From Rhizobium sp. CSW-27 (GTDB lineage: Bacteria > Pseudomonadota > Alphaproteobacteria > Rhizobiales > Rhizobiaceae), in assembly GCF_018760785.1 (NCBI RefSeq), contig NZ_JAHHZO010000002.1:372001-436000 (forward strand): DNA of 64,000 nt, written 5' to 3'. This document shows, piece by piece, positions 53,788-63,511 of the stretch. Each line of letters opens with the position of its first letter. Within the stretch, counting starts at the first letter, position 1. The notes under the pieces were generated by a model. It was not told where the DNA came from and ran no database searches. It was given only the letters and a program-made list of their open reading frames with translations. The translations under genes were made by a program, and so were the position numbers.

Positions 53788-54636
53788 ATGATGCTGCGCA
53801 CTGTCGCATTCGCCGTTGTTGCATGCCTGTTCGCTCCGGTGATAGCCCTTGCCCAGGGCCTGCCCGCCAAGCCGGGAACCCAGCGCGCGCAGATGCCCGT
53901 CAGCCAGTGCCAGGCCATTGCCGAGGCCGTTCCAGGAGCCATCTTCGCCAGCACCGGGCCCATCTGGACCGGGCAGCTTTCGGCGCGCGAGGAGGTGCGC
54001 ATCACCTTTGTCGGTCACTCCACCTATCAGATCGAAAGCCCTGGCGGCGCGGTGATCGCCACCGATTATTCCGGGGTGCACAGGCCCTCGCTGACGCCCG
54101 ACATCGTGACGATGAACAAGGCGCATTCCACCCATTACACGCTGCAGCCGGAGCCCGGCATCGAACATGTGCTGCATGGCTGGAGCGACGTGCCCGGCGA
54201 GAAGGCGGTGCACAACATTCTGGTGGGTGACGCCTATGTGCGCAATGTCGCGACCGACATCCGCTCCTATGGCGGTTTCGAGGAGAACGGCAATTCCATC
54301 TTCATCTTCGAGATTGCCGGCTTGTGCATCGGCCATCTCGGCCACCTGCATCACGAGTTGACGGATGCGCATTATACCGAGATCGGTCGTCTCGACATCC
54401 TGATGGTGCCGACCGATGGCGGGTTGACCATGGGAGCCGACAGCATGAGCCGCGTGGTGCAGCGGTTGCGCTCCTCGCTGATCCTGCCCATGCACCGGGG
54501 CGGTCAGCCGCTCGAGCGCTTCATCGCCATGTTCGACGGCCGCTACGAAGTGATCTATGGCAGCAACGACGCAATCACGGTGTCGATGCGCAGCCTGCCG
54601 CGCAAGCCGCAGATCATCGTACCGCCCGGCCTCTGA
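53788..54636 (+). CDS. exported metallo-beta-lactamase-fold hydrolase (UlaG-like)
   Basis: 282-residue protein with a signal peptide (cleavage near ALA-QG) and an MBL fold. Metal-site segments: ITFVGHSTYQIES, NKAHSTHYT (HxxH), CIGHLGHLHHEL, VPTDGGLTM and LPMHRGG. The pattern resembles UlaG-type lactonases and related phosphodiesterase-fold proteins more than true beta-lactamases. The ATG at 53788 may be replaced by the next codon, also ATG. Substrate unknown; not evidence of antibiotic resistance. Confidence 0.85.
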   Translation: MMLRTVAFAVVACLFAPVIALAQGLPAKPGTQRAQMPVSQCQAIAEAVPGAIFASTGPIWTGQLSAREEVRITFVGHSTYQIESPGGAVIATDYSGVHRPSLTPDIVTMNKAHSTHYTLQPEPGIEHVLHGWSDVPGEKAVHNILVGDAYVRNVATDIRSYGGFEENGNSIFIFEIAGLCIGHLGHLHHELTDAHYTEIGRLDILMVPTDGGLTMGADSMSRVVQRLRSSLILPMHRGGQPLERFIAMFDGRYEVIYGSNDAITVSMRSLPRKPQIIVPPGL

Positions 54637-54697
54637 GGCGGAACACCGAGGGGCAACCGCCCGGAAGAAGCCCGGCTGACCGGGCTCCCTGCCGATC

Positions 54698-55201
54698 TCA
54701 GGCAAAGCTCAGATGCTGGCGGATGCCGATATCCGGCGTCTTTTCCTCGTTGAGGTTCGCCTTGGCCACCTCCCAGCCGAATTTCAGGCTGCTGTCGGTC
54801 GAGGCCCAGATTTCCGCATCATCCACATGCAGCGCCAGCAGCGTCAGCCGCGGGTCCTCCTTGCCGTGCTCGTACCAGGCAGCGGTGACGGAACTCCAGT
54901 ATTCGTCGATCTTCGCCTGGTCCTTGCGGGCCTCGATCACGCCGGCCAGGCAGGCATGATAGTCGTGGTTCTTGCCGATCACGCAGAAATGCGCGCGGGT
55001 TCCGGGCCGGATGGCCTGCGCCAGATCCGTATCGGTGCGGGTGAAGAACCAGATGGTGTTGGTTTTCGGGTCCGCATTGGGCGCCATGGGCTGCATGTGC
55101 ATTGAGGATCCTTCGATCCCCAGCATGCCGGCGTGAACCGTGTTGATCTCGTCCCAAAGCTGGCGTGCCGGCGCTTCGCGTGCTTCCGTCAGACTTACCA
55201 T
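54698..55201 (-). CDS. pyridoxamine-5'-phosphate-oxidase-like (general stress protein 26 type)
   Basis: 167-residue flavin-binding split-barrel protein. Segments MHMQPMAPNADPKTNTIWFF, TDTDLAQAI, AHFCVIGKNHDYHACLAGVI and the C-terminal WEVAKANLNEEKTPDIG match the general-stress-protein-26 branch. The ATG at 55201 has AGGA upstream. It is divergent from yebC. Members bind FMN or related cofactors; the reaction is unknown. Confidence 0.87.
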   Translation of the reverse strand: MVSLTEAREAPARQLWDEINTVHAGMLGIEGSSMHMQPMAPNADPKTNTIWFFTRTDTDLAQAIRPGTRAHFCVIGKNHDYHACLAGVIEARKDQAKIDEYWSSVTAAWYEHGKEDPRLTLLALHVDDAEIWASTDSSLKFGWEVAKANLNEEKTPDIGIRQHLSFA

Positions 55202-55362
55202 TGGCAATCCTTTCCTGATGAGGGGTCGGGAAAGGAACGCCGCCCCGGCAGGCTTTGTTCCGAAACGGGCAATGCCGCGATGATCCGCTTTTTTCTTGAA
55301 CGGACCCGCTTTCGTGCCTATAAGCCCGCCATTCCGGACATTTTCTGCGATGAAGGGGTGCC

Positions 55363-56109
55363 ATGGCTGGCCATTCACAGTTCAAGAACATCATGCACCG
55401 CAAGGGCCGCCAGGATGCGGTCCGCTCCAAGATGTTCTCCAAGCTCGCGCGCGAAATCACCGTTGCCGCCAAGACCGGCATGCCCGACCCGACCATGAAC
55501 CCGCGCCTGCGTCTGGCGATCCAGAACGCCAAGGCCCAGTCCATGCCGAAGGACAACATCGACCGCGCCATCAAGAAGGCTGCCGGCGGCGATGCGGAGA
55601 ACTATGACGAAGTCCGCTACGAGGGCTACGGCCCGGGCGGCGTGGCCGTCATCGTCGAGGCGTTGAGCGATAACCGCAACCGTACCGCTTCCAATGTCCG
55701 CTCGATCTTTACCAAGGCCGGCGGTGCACTGGGCGAAACCGGCTCGGTGTCCTTCTCCTTCGATCACGTCGGCGAAATCGTCTACAAGGCCTCGGCCGGC
55801 ACGCCGGATGCCGTGATGGAAGCCGCCATCGAGGCTGGTGCCGATGACGTGATCTCCGACGAGGAGAGCCACACGATCATCTGCGGCTTCGAAAGCATCG
55901 GCGAAGTATCGAAGGCGCTGGAAGCCACGCTCGGCGAAGCCGAAACCGTCAAGGCCATCTGGAAGCCGCAGAACACCGTTCCGGTGGACGAGGAAAAGGC
56001 CCAGTCGCTGATGAAGCTGATCGACAGCCTGGAAGACGATGACGACGTTCAGAACGTCTATTCGAACTTCGAGGTCTCCGACGAAATCATGGCGAAGCTT
56101 TCCGCCTGA
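55363..56109 (+). CDS. yebC: YebC/PmpR-family protein
   Basis: 248-residue protein with the family start [18 protein letters not shown], then [61 protein letters not shown] and the C-terminal [16 protein letters not shown]. Family members act as DNA-binding regulators and, in some bacteria, in translation of polyproline stretches. In many genomes yebC is upstream of ruvC; here ruvC is about 4.3 kb downstream on the same strand, with several other genes between. Confidence 0.96.
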   Translation: MAGHSQFKNIMHRKGRQDAVRSKMFSKLAREITVAAKTGMPDPTMNPRLRLAIQNAKAQSMPKDNIDRAIKKAAGGDAENYDEVRYEGYGPGGVAVIVEALSDNRNRTASNVRSIFTKAGGALGETGSVSFSFDHVGEIVYKASAGTPDAVMEAAIEAGADDVISDEESHTIICGFESIGEVSKALEATLGEAETVKAIWKPQNTVPVDEEKAQSLMKLIDSLEDDDDVQNVYSNFEVSDEIMAKLSA

Positions 56110-56141
56110 GACCCGTTCCGCTCCTGCGGATTTTGTTCCGG

Positions 56142-56170
56142 CGCCGGCCCCAAAAGGGGTCGGCGTTTTT
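56142..56170 (+). terminator. terminator of yebC
   Basis: Ten-base stem CGCCGGCCCC / GGGGTCGGCG with an AAAA loop, then five Ts, 33 bases past the yebC stop. Confidence 0.9.
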
Positions 56171-56260
56171 CGTTCTGCCGCTTGCGAATGGATTTCGGTT
56201 TCTTTCTGCGCTTTTCTGTTTCGGCTAGCTGTTGGGCCCTCGTCAACCGGAGCAGACCGC

Positions 56261-57004
56261 ATGCCCGACTTTCTCGGTTCAGACTTCCTGATCTTCGTCC
56301 TCATCGGCTTTCTGGCGCAGATCGTCGACGGCGCTCTTGGCATGGCCTTCGGCGTCCTGTGCACCACGGCGCTGCTTTCGGTCGGCGTGCCGCCGGCGGT
56401 TGCCAGCGCGATGACGCATGTGACGGAGTGCTTCACCACGGCGGCCTCGGGACTGTCGCATGCCTATCACCGCAATGTCGACTGGCGGCTCGTGGCGCGG
56501 CTGGCCCCGGCCGGCATGGTCGGCGGTGCCGCGGGTGCCTATCTGCTGGCCAATATCGACGGCGCGGTGATCTCGCCGTTCATCTCGCTCTACCTGATCG
56601 CCATCGGTCTCTATATCCTCTACAAGGCCTTTCGCCCCACCTGGCCGCGCGATGTGCGCGACTGGCTGGTACCCTTTGTCGGCGGCTTCGGCGGCCTGAT
56701 GGATTCGATCGGCGGCGGCGGCTGGGGTCCTGTGGTTACCAGCACACTACTCGGGCGCGGGCATGAGGCAAAGAAGGTGATCGGCTCGACCAATTTCACG
56801 GAGTTTTCCGTCACCTTCGTCATCTCGATGACCTTCATCCTGACGCTCGGCTGGAGCGAGCTCAGTTCGGCGGCCGGCCTCATCGTCGGCGGCGTGCTGG
56901 CCGCTCCCTTCGGTGCATTGATCGTGCGCCGCCTGCCGGTGAAACCCCTGATGATCGCGGTGTCGCTGATCATCGTCGTGACCGCTGCCATCCGTCTTTT
57001 GTAA
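56261..57004 (+). CDS. TauE/SafE-family (TSUP) permease, second copy
   Basis: 247-residue inner-membrane protein with about seven to eight helices. TSUP blocks: FLAQIVDGALGMAFGVLCTT in the first helix and GFGGLMDSIGGGGWGPVVTS after the central loop, both more canonical than in the copy at 20461. The ATG at 56261 has GGAG ten bases upstream. Substrate unknown, probably a sulfur oxyanion or organosulfonate. Confidence 0.9.
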   Translation: MPDFLGSDFLIFVLIGFLAQIVDGALGMAFGVLCTTALLSVGVPPAVASAMTHVTECFTTAASGLSHAYHRNVDWRLVARLAPAGMVGGAAGAYLLANIDGAVISPFISLYLIAIGLYILYKAFRPTWPRDVRDWLVPFVGGFGGLMDSIGGGGWGPVVTSTLLGRGHEAKKVIGSTNFTEFSVTFVISMTFILTLGWSELSSAAGLIVGGVLAAPFGALIVRRLPVKPLMIAVSLIIVVTAAIRLL

Positions 57005-57138
57005 GTCATGCTCCGATTCTCCAGCCAGAGGCAGGCTTCGGCTGCAAGGGTTTCGTCGTGACCGCCGGACGTTCTCTGAGTCTGTGCCGTGCGGGGGGCT
57101 TGCGGCGCGCTCAGGGCGCCATCGAACAGGAGACAGCC

Positions 57139-57777
57139 ATGGTTTCTTCCATCGATACCGTTCGCCTGTGGTCGACACAGACGGCAATCCGCGTCTTCAA
57201 GGAGACCGACCAGCAGCAGGAAACGGGCCAGCAGAGCCTCGCCAGCACGATCCTTTCCGGCTATGGGATCGACAGCGACGAGGATAGCTCGACCACCTAC
57301 AGCCTTGCGGACTTCCTCGCGACGGACACTTCCGCCGACGACACCGATGAAGCCTCGCAGCAAACGATCTCGACCGATATCGGCAGCCAGTCCTTCATGA
57401 CCGGTCTCAAGGAGCGGCTGGAGGAGCTGAAGCAGGCACCGGCCACCCGGGCGCAGGCCGAGGCCATGCTGACGGCGCTCGACGAGGGCCGTCTGACGGT
57501 GACCGATGCCGAGGGGGCAGAGGCGGTGACCGCCTGGGATGCGACGAAGAAGGACGCGACGCAGAACACGCCGTCTGCCACGACGCAGGCCGAGTGGAGC
57601 GGCTTTCTCAAGCAGCATCTCCAGCGCGATGGCAGCGGCAAGTATGTGCGCAACGAGGATGGCAGCTATATCGACAAGACGACGGGCGACAGTGCCTTTT
57701 TCGGCATGATCGGCGACAAATACTATTATCTCAGCTGGACCGCTTCCGCCACGGATACGGCTGCGGCCTCCGCCTGA
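57139..57777 (+). CDS. unrecognised soluble protein, Asp/Thr/Ser-rich
   Basis: 212-residue protein with no signal peptide or membrane segment. The first 90 residues are low in complexity and rich in Gln, Ser, Thr and Asp (segment DTSADDTDEASQQTISTDIG). The middle is a helical stretch (LKERLEELKQAPATRAQAEA), and the end has an aromatic block (GDKYYYLSWTASATDTAAAS). The ATG at 57139 has AGGAG upstream. The acidic character and lack of cysteine resemble secreted or surface-associated proteins, but no family was recognised. Confidence 0.65.
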   Translation: MVSSIDTVRLWSTQTAIRVFKETDQQQETGQQSLASTILSGYGIDSDEDSSTTYSLADFLATDTSADDTDEASQQTISTDIGSQSFMTGLKERLEELKQAPATRAQAEAMLTALDEGRLTVTDAEGAEAVTAWDATKKDATQNTPSATTQAEWSGFLKQHLQRDGSGKYVRNEDGSYIDKTTGDSAFFGMIGDKYYYLSWTASATDTAAASA

Positions 57778-57824
57778 CCCTTGCGCCCGCGATACCGTCG
57801 CGGGCGCCGCGCGGTGGTGCGGCG

Positions 57825-58835
57825 TCAGGCTGCCCTGGCATCGGCCTGGCGCATCAGCGGCAGGCTGGCGAACAGTTCGACCGAGCGCAGACGCTTGTCG
57901 ATGTCATGCACCGGCATGGAGATGATCAGTTCGTCGGCTTGCGTTTCCTTGAGGAAGCTCCGCAGCTTCGCTTCCACCGTTGCCGGCGCGCCGACGGCCG
58001 CATAGCGCAGCGTGTGCTCGACGCTCATCCGCTCCATCTCGTTCCACACGCCGTCCATGCTCTCGACCGGGCGCGGAAACCTGGTGCGCACATTGCGGCG
58101 CAGGTTGATGAACTGCTGCTGGGCCGAGGTGAACAGGTGTTCGGCTTCGGCATCGGTCGGGGCGCAGACACCCATTACGCCCACCATGGCATAGGGCTTA
58201 TCGAGCTGGGCCGAAGGCTGGAAACGTTCGCGGTAGATCGCCAGCGCATCGATGAGCATGTCCGGCGCAAAATGCGATGCAAAGGCGTAAGGCAGGCCGA
58301 GGGCTGCCGCAAGATGCGCGCTGTAGAGGCTGGAGCCGAGCAGCCAGATCGGCACCTGGGCATCCATGCCAGGCACGGCGAGGATCGCCTGATCTTCGCG
58401 TGGCGAGCCGAGCAGCCGCTGCAGCTCGACGACGTCATGCGGAAAGCTGTCGGCACCGGCATCGAGATTGCGGCGCAACGCGCGGGCGGTGCGCATGTCC
58501 GTACCCGGCGCGCGGCCAAGGCCGAGGTCGATGCGGCCGGGAAACAGGGCTTCCAGCGTGCCGAACTGCTCGGCAATCACCAGCGGCGCGTGGTTGGGCA
58601 GCATCACGCCGCCGGAGCCGACGCGGATATGCCGCGTGGCGGCGGCCACATGGCCGATGACGACGGCCGTGGCCGCGCTGGCAATGCCCGGCATGCCGTG
58701 ATGTTCTGCCAGCCAGAGCCGCTGATAGCCGCAGGCTTCGGCCTTCTGCGCCAGGCGCCGCGACTGGTCGAGCGCGTCACTGACGCTGGAGCCTTCCGCT
58801 ACCGGCGAAAGGTCGAGGATGGAGAAGGGGATCAT
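57825..58835 (-). CDS. luciferase-like flavin-dependent oxidoreductase (LLM class)
   Basis: 336-residue FMN-dependent TIM-barrel monooxygenase-like protein. Start [19 protein letters not shown] and the [37 protein letters not shown] and [14 protein letters not shown] segments are typical of the MsnO8/YhbW subgroup. The ATG at 58835 with GGGAG nine bases upstream is used. Substrate unknown; no luciferase beta subunit is present, so light production is not suggested. Confidence 0.9.
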   Translation of the reverse strand: MIPFSILDLSPVAEGSSVSDALDQSRRLAQKAEACGYQRLWLAEHHGMPGIASAATAVVIGHVAAATRHIRVGSGGVMLPNHAPLVIAEQFGTLEALFPGRIDLGLGRAPGTDMRTARALRRNLDAGADSFPHDVVELQRLLGSPREDQAILAVPGMDAQVPIWLLGSSLYSAHLAAALGLPYAFASHFAPDMLIDALAIYRERFQPSAQLDKPYAMVGVMGVCAPTDAEAEHLFTSAQQQFINLRRNVRTRFPRPVESMDGVWNEMERMSVEHTLRYAAVGAPATVEAKLRSFLKETQADELIISMPVHDIDKRLRSVELFASLPLMRQADARAA

Positions 58836-58950
58836 GTATTGCCACTCCCGCTGGAGGATCACTTGTCCTCCATTTAGGGAAGTGGTGCGCGCATTCTAAG
58901 GGGGCATCGGATTTTTCCGATGCGACGCCGGCAGAGCCTGCCGGCCGCCT

Positions 58951-60249
58951 TCACGTCACGCAGCGCAGGCTTGGCTTCAGGCCGGTGCTGCGGCGGGCAG
59001 GCTCATCGGGGGCGCTGAGCACGAACAGCGACAGCCGCGTTTCCACGATGGCGGCCTCGCCCATCATCCGCACCAGCGACGCCTCCGTCGCCTCGACGAT
59101 CTCGTGGCTGCGTTGCAGTACCACCTCGGTCTCGCTGACCGCCGCATGGGCCTGCGACAGGCGCTGCCCCTCGAGATCCACGTTGTGCGACAGCCGTTCG
59201 GCAGGCTCGGCCATTTCCGTCAGCGCCTCGCCGACGCCATCCGCCTCGCGCAGGATGCGGGTGAGCGCGTGCCGCGTCTCGCTCATGTGATTGTCCGTCT
59301 GGCGGCACTGCAGCATCAGCCCGCGCGCTGCCTCGGTGCAATCGGCGGCAAGCAGCCGCACGGCATCGGTGGTGAGGTGCGGGGCGGGTGCCGCGCCCTT
59401 CTGTCGATGCTCGACGGAACTCGCGATGCTTTCCGCGCGAATGGCAAGGTCGCCGATCCGCGCCACCAGTGCGGCAAGGGCCTCGAAGGATGCGGTGGCG
59501 GCTTCCGCCGCCTCATGCGCCTCGCTGGCGGCACGACCGAGCCGCTGGCTTGCCTGTCGCCCATCTTCCGCGCTGCGGCTGACCAGACGTGCATCCTCGC
59601 CGCGCATCCGCGTGGCCCGCTGCATAACCTCGATGGAACTCAGCGCCTTCTGCATGGTCGGCCGTGCATTGACCAGCCGCTCGCCGATCACGGCAAGATC
59701 GCCCTGGCTGGAACGCGCCTGTTCGCGCACCGCCAGCACCGCGCGCCGGACCACCGAAAGGTTGAGGTTCAGCATCGAGGTCAGGCGGTTGAAGCGGACG
59801 CGCAGACCTTCCAGCGGCTGCGGAAAGGGCTGCTGGAGCAGTGCCGTCGCATCGCCGTTGGAAAGCCGGCGCATGGCTTCGTCCAGCTGGGCGCGGGCAG
59901 GCGAACAGTCGGTTTCGTTTTCGCGGATGGCGCCCTTGAGGCCGGCAATGCCACGCGCCAGCCGTCCGATGGTGTCGTGCCGGCGCTGGTCGGCGCGGTC
60001 CGCCTCCGTCTCCGGTGTGGTCCATTCGCTTGCCTGCCGGGCAAGCCGTGCCAGCGGATCGCCGAGTTTGAACGCGAGCATGACGATTGCCGCCCCCGCT
60101 GCAATCGCTGCTGCAATGCTGAAGCCCAGAATCTCGGGCGAGACACGCGCCGCCTTGATGGCGATCAGCGCCACGGCCACCAGATTGAAGGTGGCAAGCA
60201 GCAGGATCGTCTCGATCGACTGGTTCTTCAAGCGGGTGAACATCATCAT
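58951..60249 (-). CDS. membrane HAMP-domain protein, chemoreceptor-like but degenerate
   Basis: 432-residue protein with two N-terminal transmembrane helices (about 13-32 and 40-62) and almost no periplasmic loop. A HAMP-like domain follows (GDPLARLARQASEW to DTIGRLARGIAGLK), then about 300 residues of helical coiled coil. It resembles a methyl-accepting chemotaxis protein, but the conserved signalling tip (EIxxIVxxIxxIAxQTNLLALNA-type) is not visible. Three ATG codons in a row mark the start; the first, at 60249, has GGAGG six bases upstream. No che genes are nearby. Function unknown. Confidence 0.72.
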   Translation of the reverse strand: MMMFTRLKNQSIETILLLATFNLVAVALIAIKAARVSPEILGFSIAAAIAAGAAIVMLAFKLGDPLARLARQASEWTTPETEADRADQRRHDTIGRLARGIAGLKGAIRENETDCSPARAQLDEAMRRLSNGDATALLQQPFPQPLEGLRVRFNRLTSMLNLNLSVVRRAVLAVREQARSSQGDLAVIGERLVNARPTMQKALSSIEVMQRATRMRGEDARLVSRSAEDGRQASQRLGRAASEAHEAAEAATASFEALAALVARIGDLAIRAESIASSVEHRQKGAAPAPHLTTDAVRLLAADCTEAARGLMLQCRQTDNHMSETRHALTRILREADGVGEALTEMAEPAERLSHNVDLEGQRLSQAHAAVSETEVVLQRSHEIVEATEASLVRMMGEAAIVETRLSLFVLSAPDEPARRSTGLKPSLRCVT

Positions 60250-60441
60250 GATGGACCTCCAGTCTTGATCTACGCATATCACCTAATGTGATTCGGCGCG
60301 TAGAGTTGCTGAAGTTGAGGCGTCTGTCTTCGGATTGACGTGCCAGCCTTAACGGAGAGTTAACGTCCTGCGGGCACATGTTTCGTTTTTGTTCGCGTTG
60401 CGTCTGGTCGATACAGGCAGCGTCGCGGTAGGATGGCACAC

Positions 60442-60954
60442 ATGACACAGACGATTCGCATTATCGGCATCGATCCGGGCCTGCGCCGCACTGGCTGGGG
60501 CATCATAGACACGCTGGGGAACAGCCTGAAGTTCGTTGCCTCCGGCACGGTGATGTCCGACGGCGACATGGATCTCGCCTCGCGCCTCTGTCAGTTGCAT
60601 GACGGGCTGGCGGAGGTGGTGCATGCCTACCGGCCCGACGAGGCGGCGGTGGAGCAGACCTTCGTCAACAAGGATGCGGTTGCCACGCTCAAGCTCGGCC
60701 AGGCGCGCGGCGTGGTGATGCTGGTGCCGGCCCGCGCCGGTCTGCCGGTTTCCGAATATGCGCCGAACGCGGTGAAGAAGGCCGTCATCGGCGTCGGCCA
60801 CGGGGAGAAGCAGCAGATCCACATGATGCTGAAGATCCTGATGCCAAAGGTGGAATTTACCGGCAACGATGCGGCCGATGCGCTGGCCATCGCCATCTGC
60901 CACGCCCATCACCGCGGCGGCGAACGCATGCGCCAGGTGCTGGCGCGCGCCTGA
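60442..60954 (+). CDS. ruvC: crossover junction endodeoxyribonuclease RuvC
   Basis: 170-residue Holliday-junction resolvase. Catalytic acidic residues lie in [15 protein letters not shown] (Asp about 10), [10 protein letters not shown] (Glu about 71) and [17 protein letters not shown] (Asp about 143). The second in-frame ATG (60442) fits the family N-terminus and has AGGA about eight bases upstream. It is first of the ruvC-ruvA-ruvB group; ruvA starts 191 bases downstream. Confidence 0.96.
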   Translation: MTQTIRIIGIDPGLRRTGWGIIDTLGNSLKFVASGTVMSDGDMDLASRLCQLHDGLAEVVHAYRPDEAAVEQTFVNKDAVATLKLGQARGVVMLVPARAGLPVSEYAPNAVKKAVIGVGHGEKQQIHMMLKILMPKVEFTGNDAADALAIAICHAHHRGGERMRQVLARA

Positions 60955-61145
60955 GTTTGTTCTTGACTTGTTCCGGATTGCGTTCTACGCAGCTCGTCAG
61001 GGGATGAGGATGACGAGCTGCGGCTCGGAGCGGAGCGGGCGGTTCCGGCCGTGGAGCCGGATGCCGTCTTCCGGCCCGGCCCGTGCTGGCCTCCGACCCG
61101 GACATGTTTCTCTTCCTGCGACTTCATCCCGGACGGATCTCCATC

Positions 61146-61763
61146 ATGATCGGCAAGCTCAAGGGCACCATTGACGAAATCGGCGACGACCATGTGCTCG
61201 TCGATGTGCACGGGGTCTGCTACGTCGCCCATTGCTCCTCGCGCACGCTGTCGCGCATCGGCGCCGTCGGCGAGGCCGTGGTGCTTTTCATCGAAACCTA
61301 TGTGCGCGAGGATCAGCTGAAGCTGTTCGGTTTTCTCAGCGTGCTTGAGCGGGATTGGTTCAACCTGCTGCAAAGCGTGCAGGGGGTGGGGTCCCGGGTT
61401 GCGCTCGGCGTGCTGTCGACGCTGACGCCCTCCGAACTGGCCAATGCCATTGCGCTGCAGGACCGCACCTCGATCGCGCGGGCGCCGGGCGTCGGTCCGA
61501 AGGTTGCGTTGCGCATCGTCACCGAGCTGAAGAACAAGGCGCCCGCCTTTGCCGGCGAGGCCAGCGCCGGCATCGGCTTCAAGCAGGAGCTGGGCGAGGG
61601 CGTCGCTGCCGCCCCCGTGGCCGATGCCGTGTCGGCCCTCACCAATCTCGGCTATTCGCGCGAGCAGGCAGCCAATGCCGTGGCCGCCGCCCTGAAGACC
61701 GGCGGGGAAGGGGCCGACAGCGCGAAACTGATCCGCCTCGGCCTCAAGGAATTGTCGCGATGA
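61146..61763 (+). CDS. ruvA: Holliday junction branch migration protein RuvA
   Basis: 205-residue junction-binding subunit that loads RuvB helicase onto DNA. N-terminal [20 protein letters not shown], helix-hairpin-helix segments [18 protein letters not shown] and [20 protein letters not shown], and the C-terminal RuvB-binding domain with [20 protein letters not shown]. The ATG at 61146 is the family start. A VapBC pair follows instead of ruvB directly. Confidence 0.96.
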   Translation: MIGKLKGTIDEIGDDHVLVDVHGVCYVAHCSSRTLSRIGAVGEAVVLFIETYVREDQLKLFGFLSVLERDWFNLLQSVQGVGSRVALGVLSTLTPSELANAIALQDRTSIARAPGVGPKVALRIVTELKNKAPAFAGEASAGIGFKQELGEGVAAAPVADAVSALTNLGYSREQAANAVAAALKTGGEGADSAKLIRLGLKELSR

Positions 61764-61785
61764 GCGCCTTGCTTGCGGCGCTTTT

Positions 61786-61809
61786 CCTTACTATTGTGAG
61801 AATGTAAGG
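61786..61809 (+). promoter_or_regulatory. palindromic operator candidate of vapBC
   Basis: CCTTAC (61786-61791) and GTAAGG (61804-61809) with additional ATT/AAT pairing inside form an inverted repeat spanning 24 bases. It covers the vapB ribosome-binding region (AAGGAGG, from 61806). Toxin-antitoxin complexes usually repress their own operon at such sites. Confidence 0.55.
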
Positions 61810-61818
61810 AGGTCGATC

Positions 61819-62079
61819 ATGAACGTGTTTTACGGTACCATGACCTCGAAGGGGCAAACCACGGTGCCCGCGGAAATCCGGGAGCTCCTGAGGCTCAAGC
61901 CCGGCGATCGCATTCGCTATGTCGTCAGGAACGGGGAGGTTACGCTCAAGGCCAAGAACAAGCGGTTGGTTGATCTTGCCGGCATCCTGCATCGTCCGGG
62001 GATGCCGACGATGACAATCGAGAATATGAACGAGATTATCGCGGACGCCGTTGTCGATCATGTCATGGGGCGCGAATGA
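61819..62079 (+). CDS. vapB: AbrB/MazE-type antitoxin VapB
   Basis: 86-residue antitoxin. N-terminal swapped-hairpin DNA-binding domain with TSKGQTTVPAEIRELLRLKP and GDRIRYVV; C-terminal part (MTIENMNEIIADAVVDHVMG) is the expected toxin-neutralising segment. The ATG at 61819 has a strong AAGGAGG six bases upstream. Its stop overlaps the vapC ATG by four bases, the standard coupled layout. It lies 55 bases after ruvA. Confidence 0.9.
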   Translation: MNVFYGTMTSKGQTTVPAEIRELLRLKPGDRIRYVVRNGEVTLKAKNKRLVDLAGILHRPGMPTMTIENMNEIIADAVVDHVMGRE

Positions 62080-62474
62080 TCGGGCTCGACACCAATATCC
62101 TGCTGCGTCTGATCCTGCAGGACGATGACAGTCAATCCAACCGGGCGCTTGTTCTGGTTGACAGTCTATCTTCGGAAAAGCCGGGTTTCGTCAACAGTGC
62201 AGTACTGCTGGAATTCATCTGGACTGCGCGGCGATATGCGAAAATGACCCGCGAGGAACTGAAGATCATTCTCTGCGGATTTCTCGATTCCGACAATCTC
62301 GTGCTGGAAGATGAGAGTATCATAGAAATGACACTGGACGAGATGGACCGCAGCGGCGAGGAGTTTGCCGACATCTTCATTGCTCTCAAGAACAGGGAGC
62401 AGGGATGTCGCACGACGATGACGTTCGACAGGAATGCGGCAAGGGCCATACCCCATATGGAACTCCTCGCATGA
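62076..62474 (+). CDS. vapC: PIN-domain ribonuclease toxin VapC
   Basis: 132-residue PIN-domain toxin, expected to cut specific RNAs in a Mg2+-dependent way when not bound by VapB. The acidic active-site residues are in place: Asp5 ([10 protein letters not shown]), Glu46 (AVLLEFIWT), Asp99 (FADIFIA) and Asp118 ([10 protein letters not shown]). Composition is somewhat AT-richer than the ruv genes. Its TGA overlaps the ruvB ATG by three bases (ATGA), so toxin translation is physically coupled to ruvB. Confidence 0.9.
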   Translation: MIGLDTNILLRLILQDDDSQSNRALVLVDSLSSEKPGFVNSAVLLEFIWTARRYAKMTREELKIILCGFLDSDNLVLEDESIIEMTLDEMDRSGEEFADIFIALKNREQGCRTTMTFDRNAARAIPHMELLA

Positions 62475-63511
62475 CGCTGCCCAACCCCATCCTCTCGCCC
62501 GACAAGAAGGGTGAGGATCTCGATACCGCGCTTCGGCCGCAGTCGCTGGACGAGTTCACCGGCCAGGCGGAGGCGCGCGCCAATCTGAAGGTGTTCATCG
62601 AGGCGGCGAAGAACCGTGGCGAGGCGCTGGATCACGTGCTGTTCGTCGGTCCCCCGGGGCTCGGCAAGACGACGCTGGCGCAGATCATGGCGAAGGAACT
62701 CGGCGTCAACTTCCGCTCGACCTCCGGTCCGGTGATTGCCAAGGCCGGCGATCTCGCGGCCCTGCTGACCAATCTCGAGGAGCGCGACGTCCTGTTCATC
62801 GACGAGATCCATCGCCTCAATCCGGCGGTGGAGGAAATCCTCTATCCGGCCATGGAGGATTTCCAGCTGGATCTCATCATCGGCGAGGGCCCGGCGGCGC
62901 GCTCGGTGAAGATCGACTTGTCGAAATTCACCCTGGTTGCGGCCACCACGCGCCTTGGCCTGTTGACGACGCCGCTGCGCGACCGCTTCGGTATTCCGGT
63001 CCGCCTCAGCTTCTACACGGTGGAGGAACTGGAGCTGATCGTGCGGCGCGGCGCACGCCTGATGGGGCTCGGCATGACGGATGAGGGCGCGCGCGAGATT
63101 GCCCGGCGCGCCCGCGGCACGCCGCGCATTGCCGGCCGCCTGCTGCGGCGCGTGCGTGATTTTGCCGAGGTTGCCCGCGCCGAGGCGGTGACGCGGCAGA
63201 TCGCCGACGAGGCACTCACCCGCCTCAATGTCGACAACATGGGCCTCGACCAGCTCGACAACCGCTATCTTTCGATGATCGCCGTGAACTTTGCCGGCGG
63301 GCCGGTGGGGATCGAGACCATCGCGGCCGGCCTTTCCGAACCGCGCGATGCAATCGAGGACATCATCGAGCCCTACATGATCCAGCAGGGTTTCATCCAG
63401 CGCACGCCACGCGGCCGCGTGCTGACCGCCACCGCGTGGAAGCATCTCGGCCTGCAGCCGCCGAAGGATCTGGAGGCGGCGCAGTTTCGCCTGAGTCTCG
63501 ACGATGAGTGA
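62471..63511 (+). CDS. ruvB: Holliday junction branch migration helicase RuvB
   Basis: 346-residue AAA+ motor that drives branch migration with RuvA. Walker [14 protein letters not shown], Walker [10 protein letters not shown], sensor 1 [11 protein letters not shown] and the arginine finger region [11 protein letters not shown] are intact; the C-terminal winged helix ends in [15 protein letters not shown]. The ATG at 62471 gives the family N-terminus ([20 protein letters not shown]). The start overlaps the vapC stop; the end overlaps a Nudix gene by eight bases. Confidence 0.97.
   Translation: MTLPNPILSPDKKGEDLDTALRPQSLDEFTGQAEARANLKVFIEAAKNRGEALDHVLFVGPPGLGKTTLAQIMAKELGVNFRSTSGPVIAKAGDLAALLTNLEERDVLFIDEIHRLNPAVEEILYPAMEDFQLDLIIGEGPAARSVKIDLSKFTLVAATTRLGLLTTPLRDRFGIPVRLSFYTVEELELIVRRGARLMGLGMTDEGAREIARRARGTPRIAGRLLRRVRDFAEVARAEAVTRQIADEALTRLNVDNMGLDQLDNRYLSMIAVNFAGGPVGIETIAAGLSEPRDAIEDIIEPYMIQQGFIQRTPRGRVLTATAWKHLGLQPPKDLEAAQFRLSLDDE

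Noticed and set aside
53788..54636. Beta-lactamase resistance gene
   Set aside because: The MBL fold motifs fit UlaG-type hydrolases; the spacing and segments typical of true metallo-beta-lactamases are not seen.
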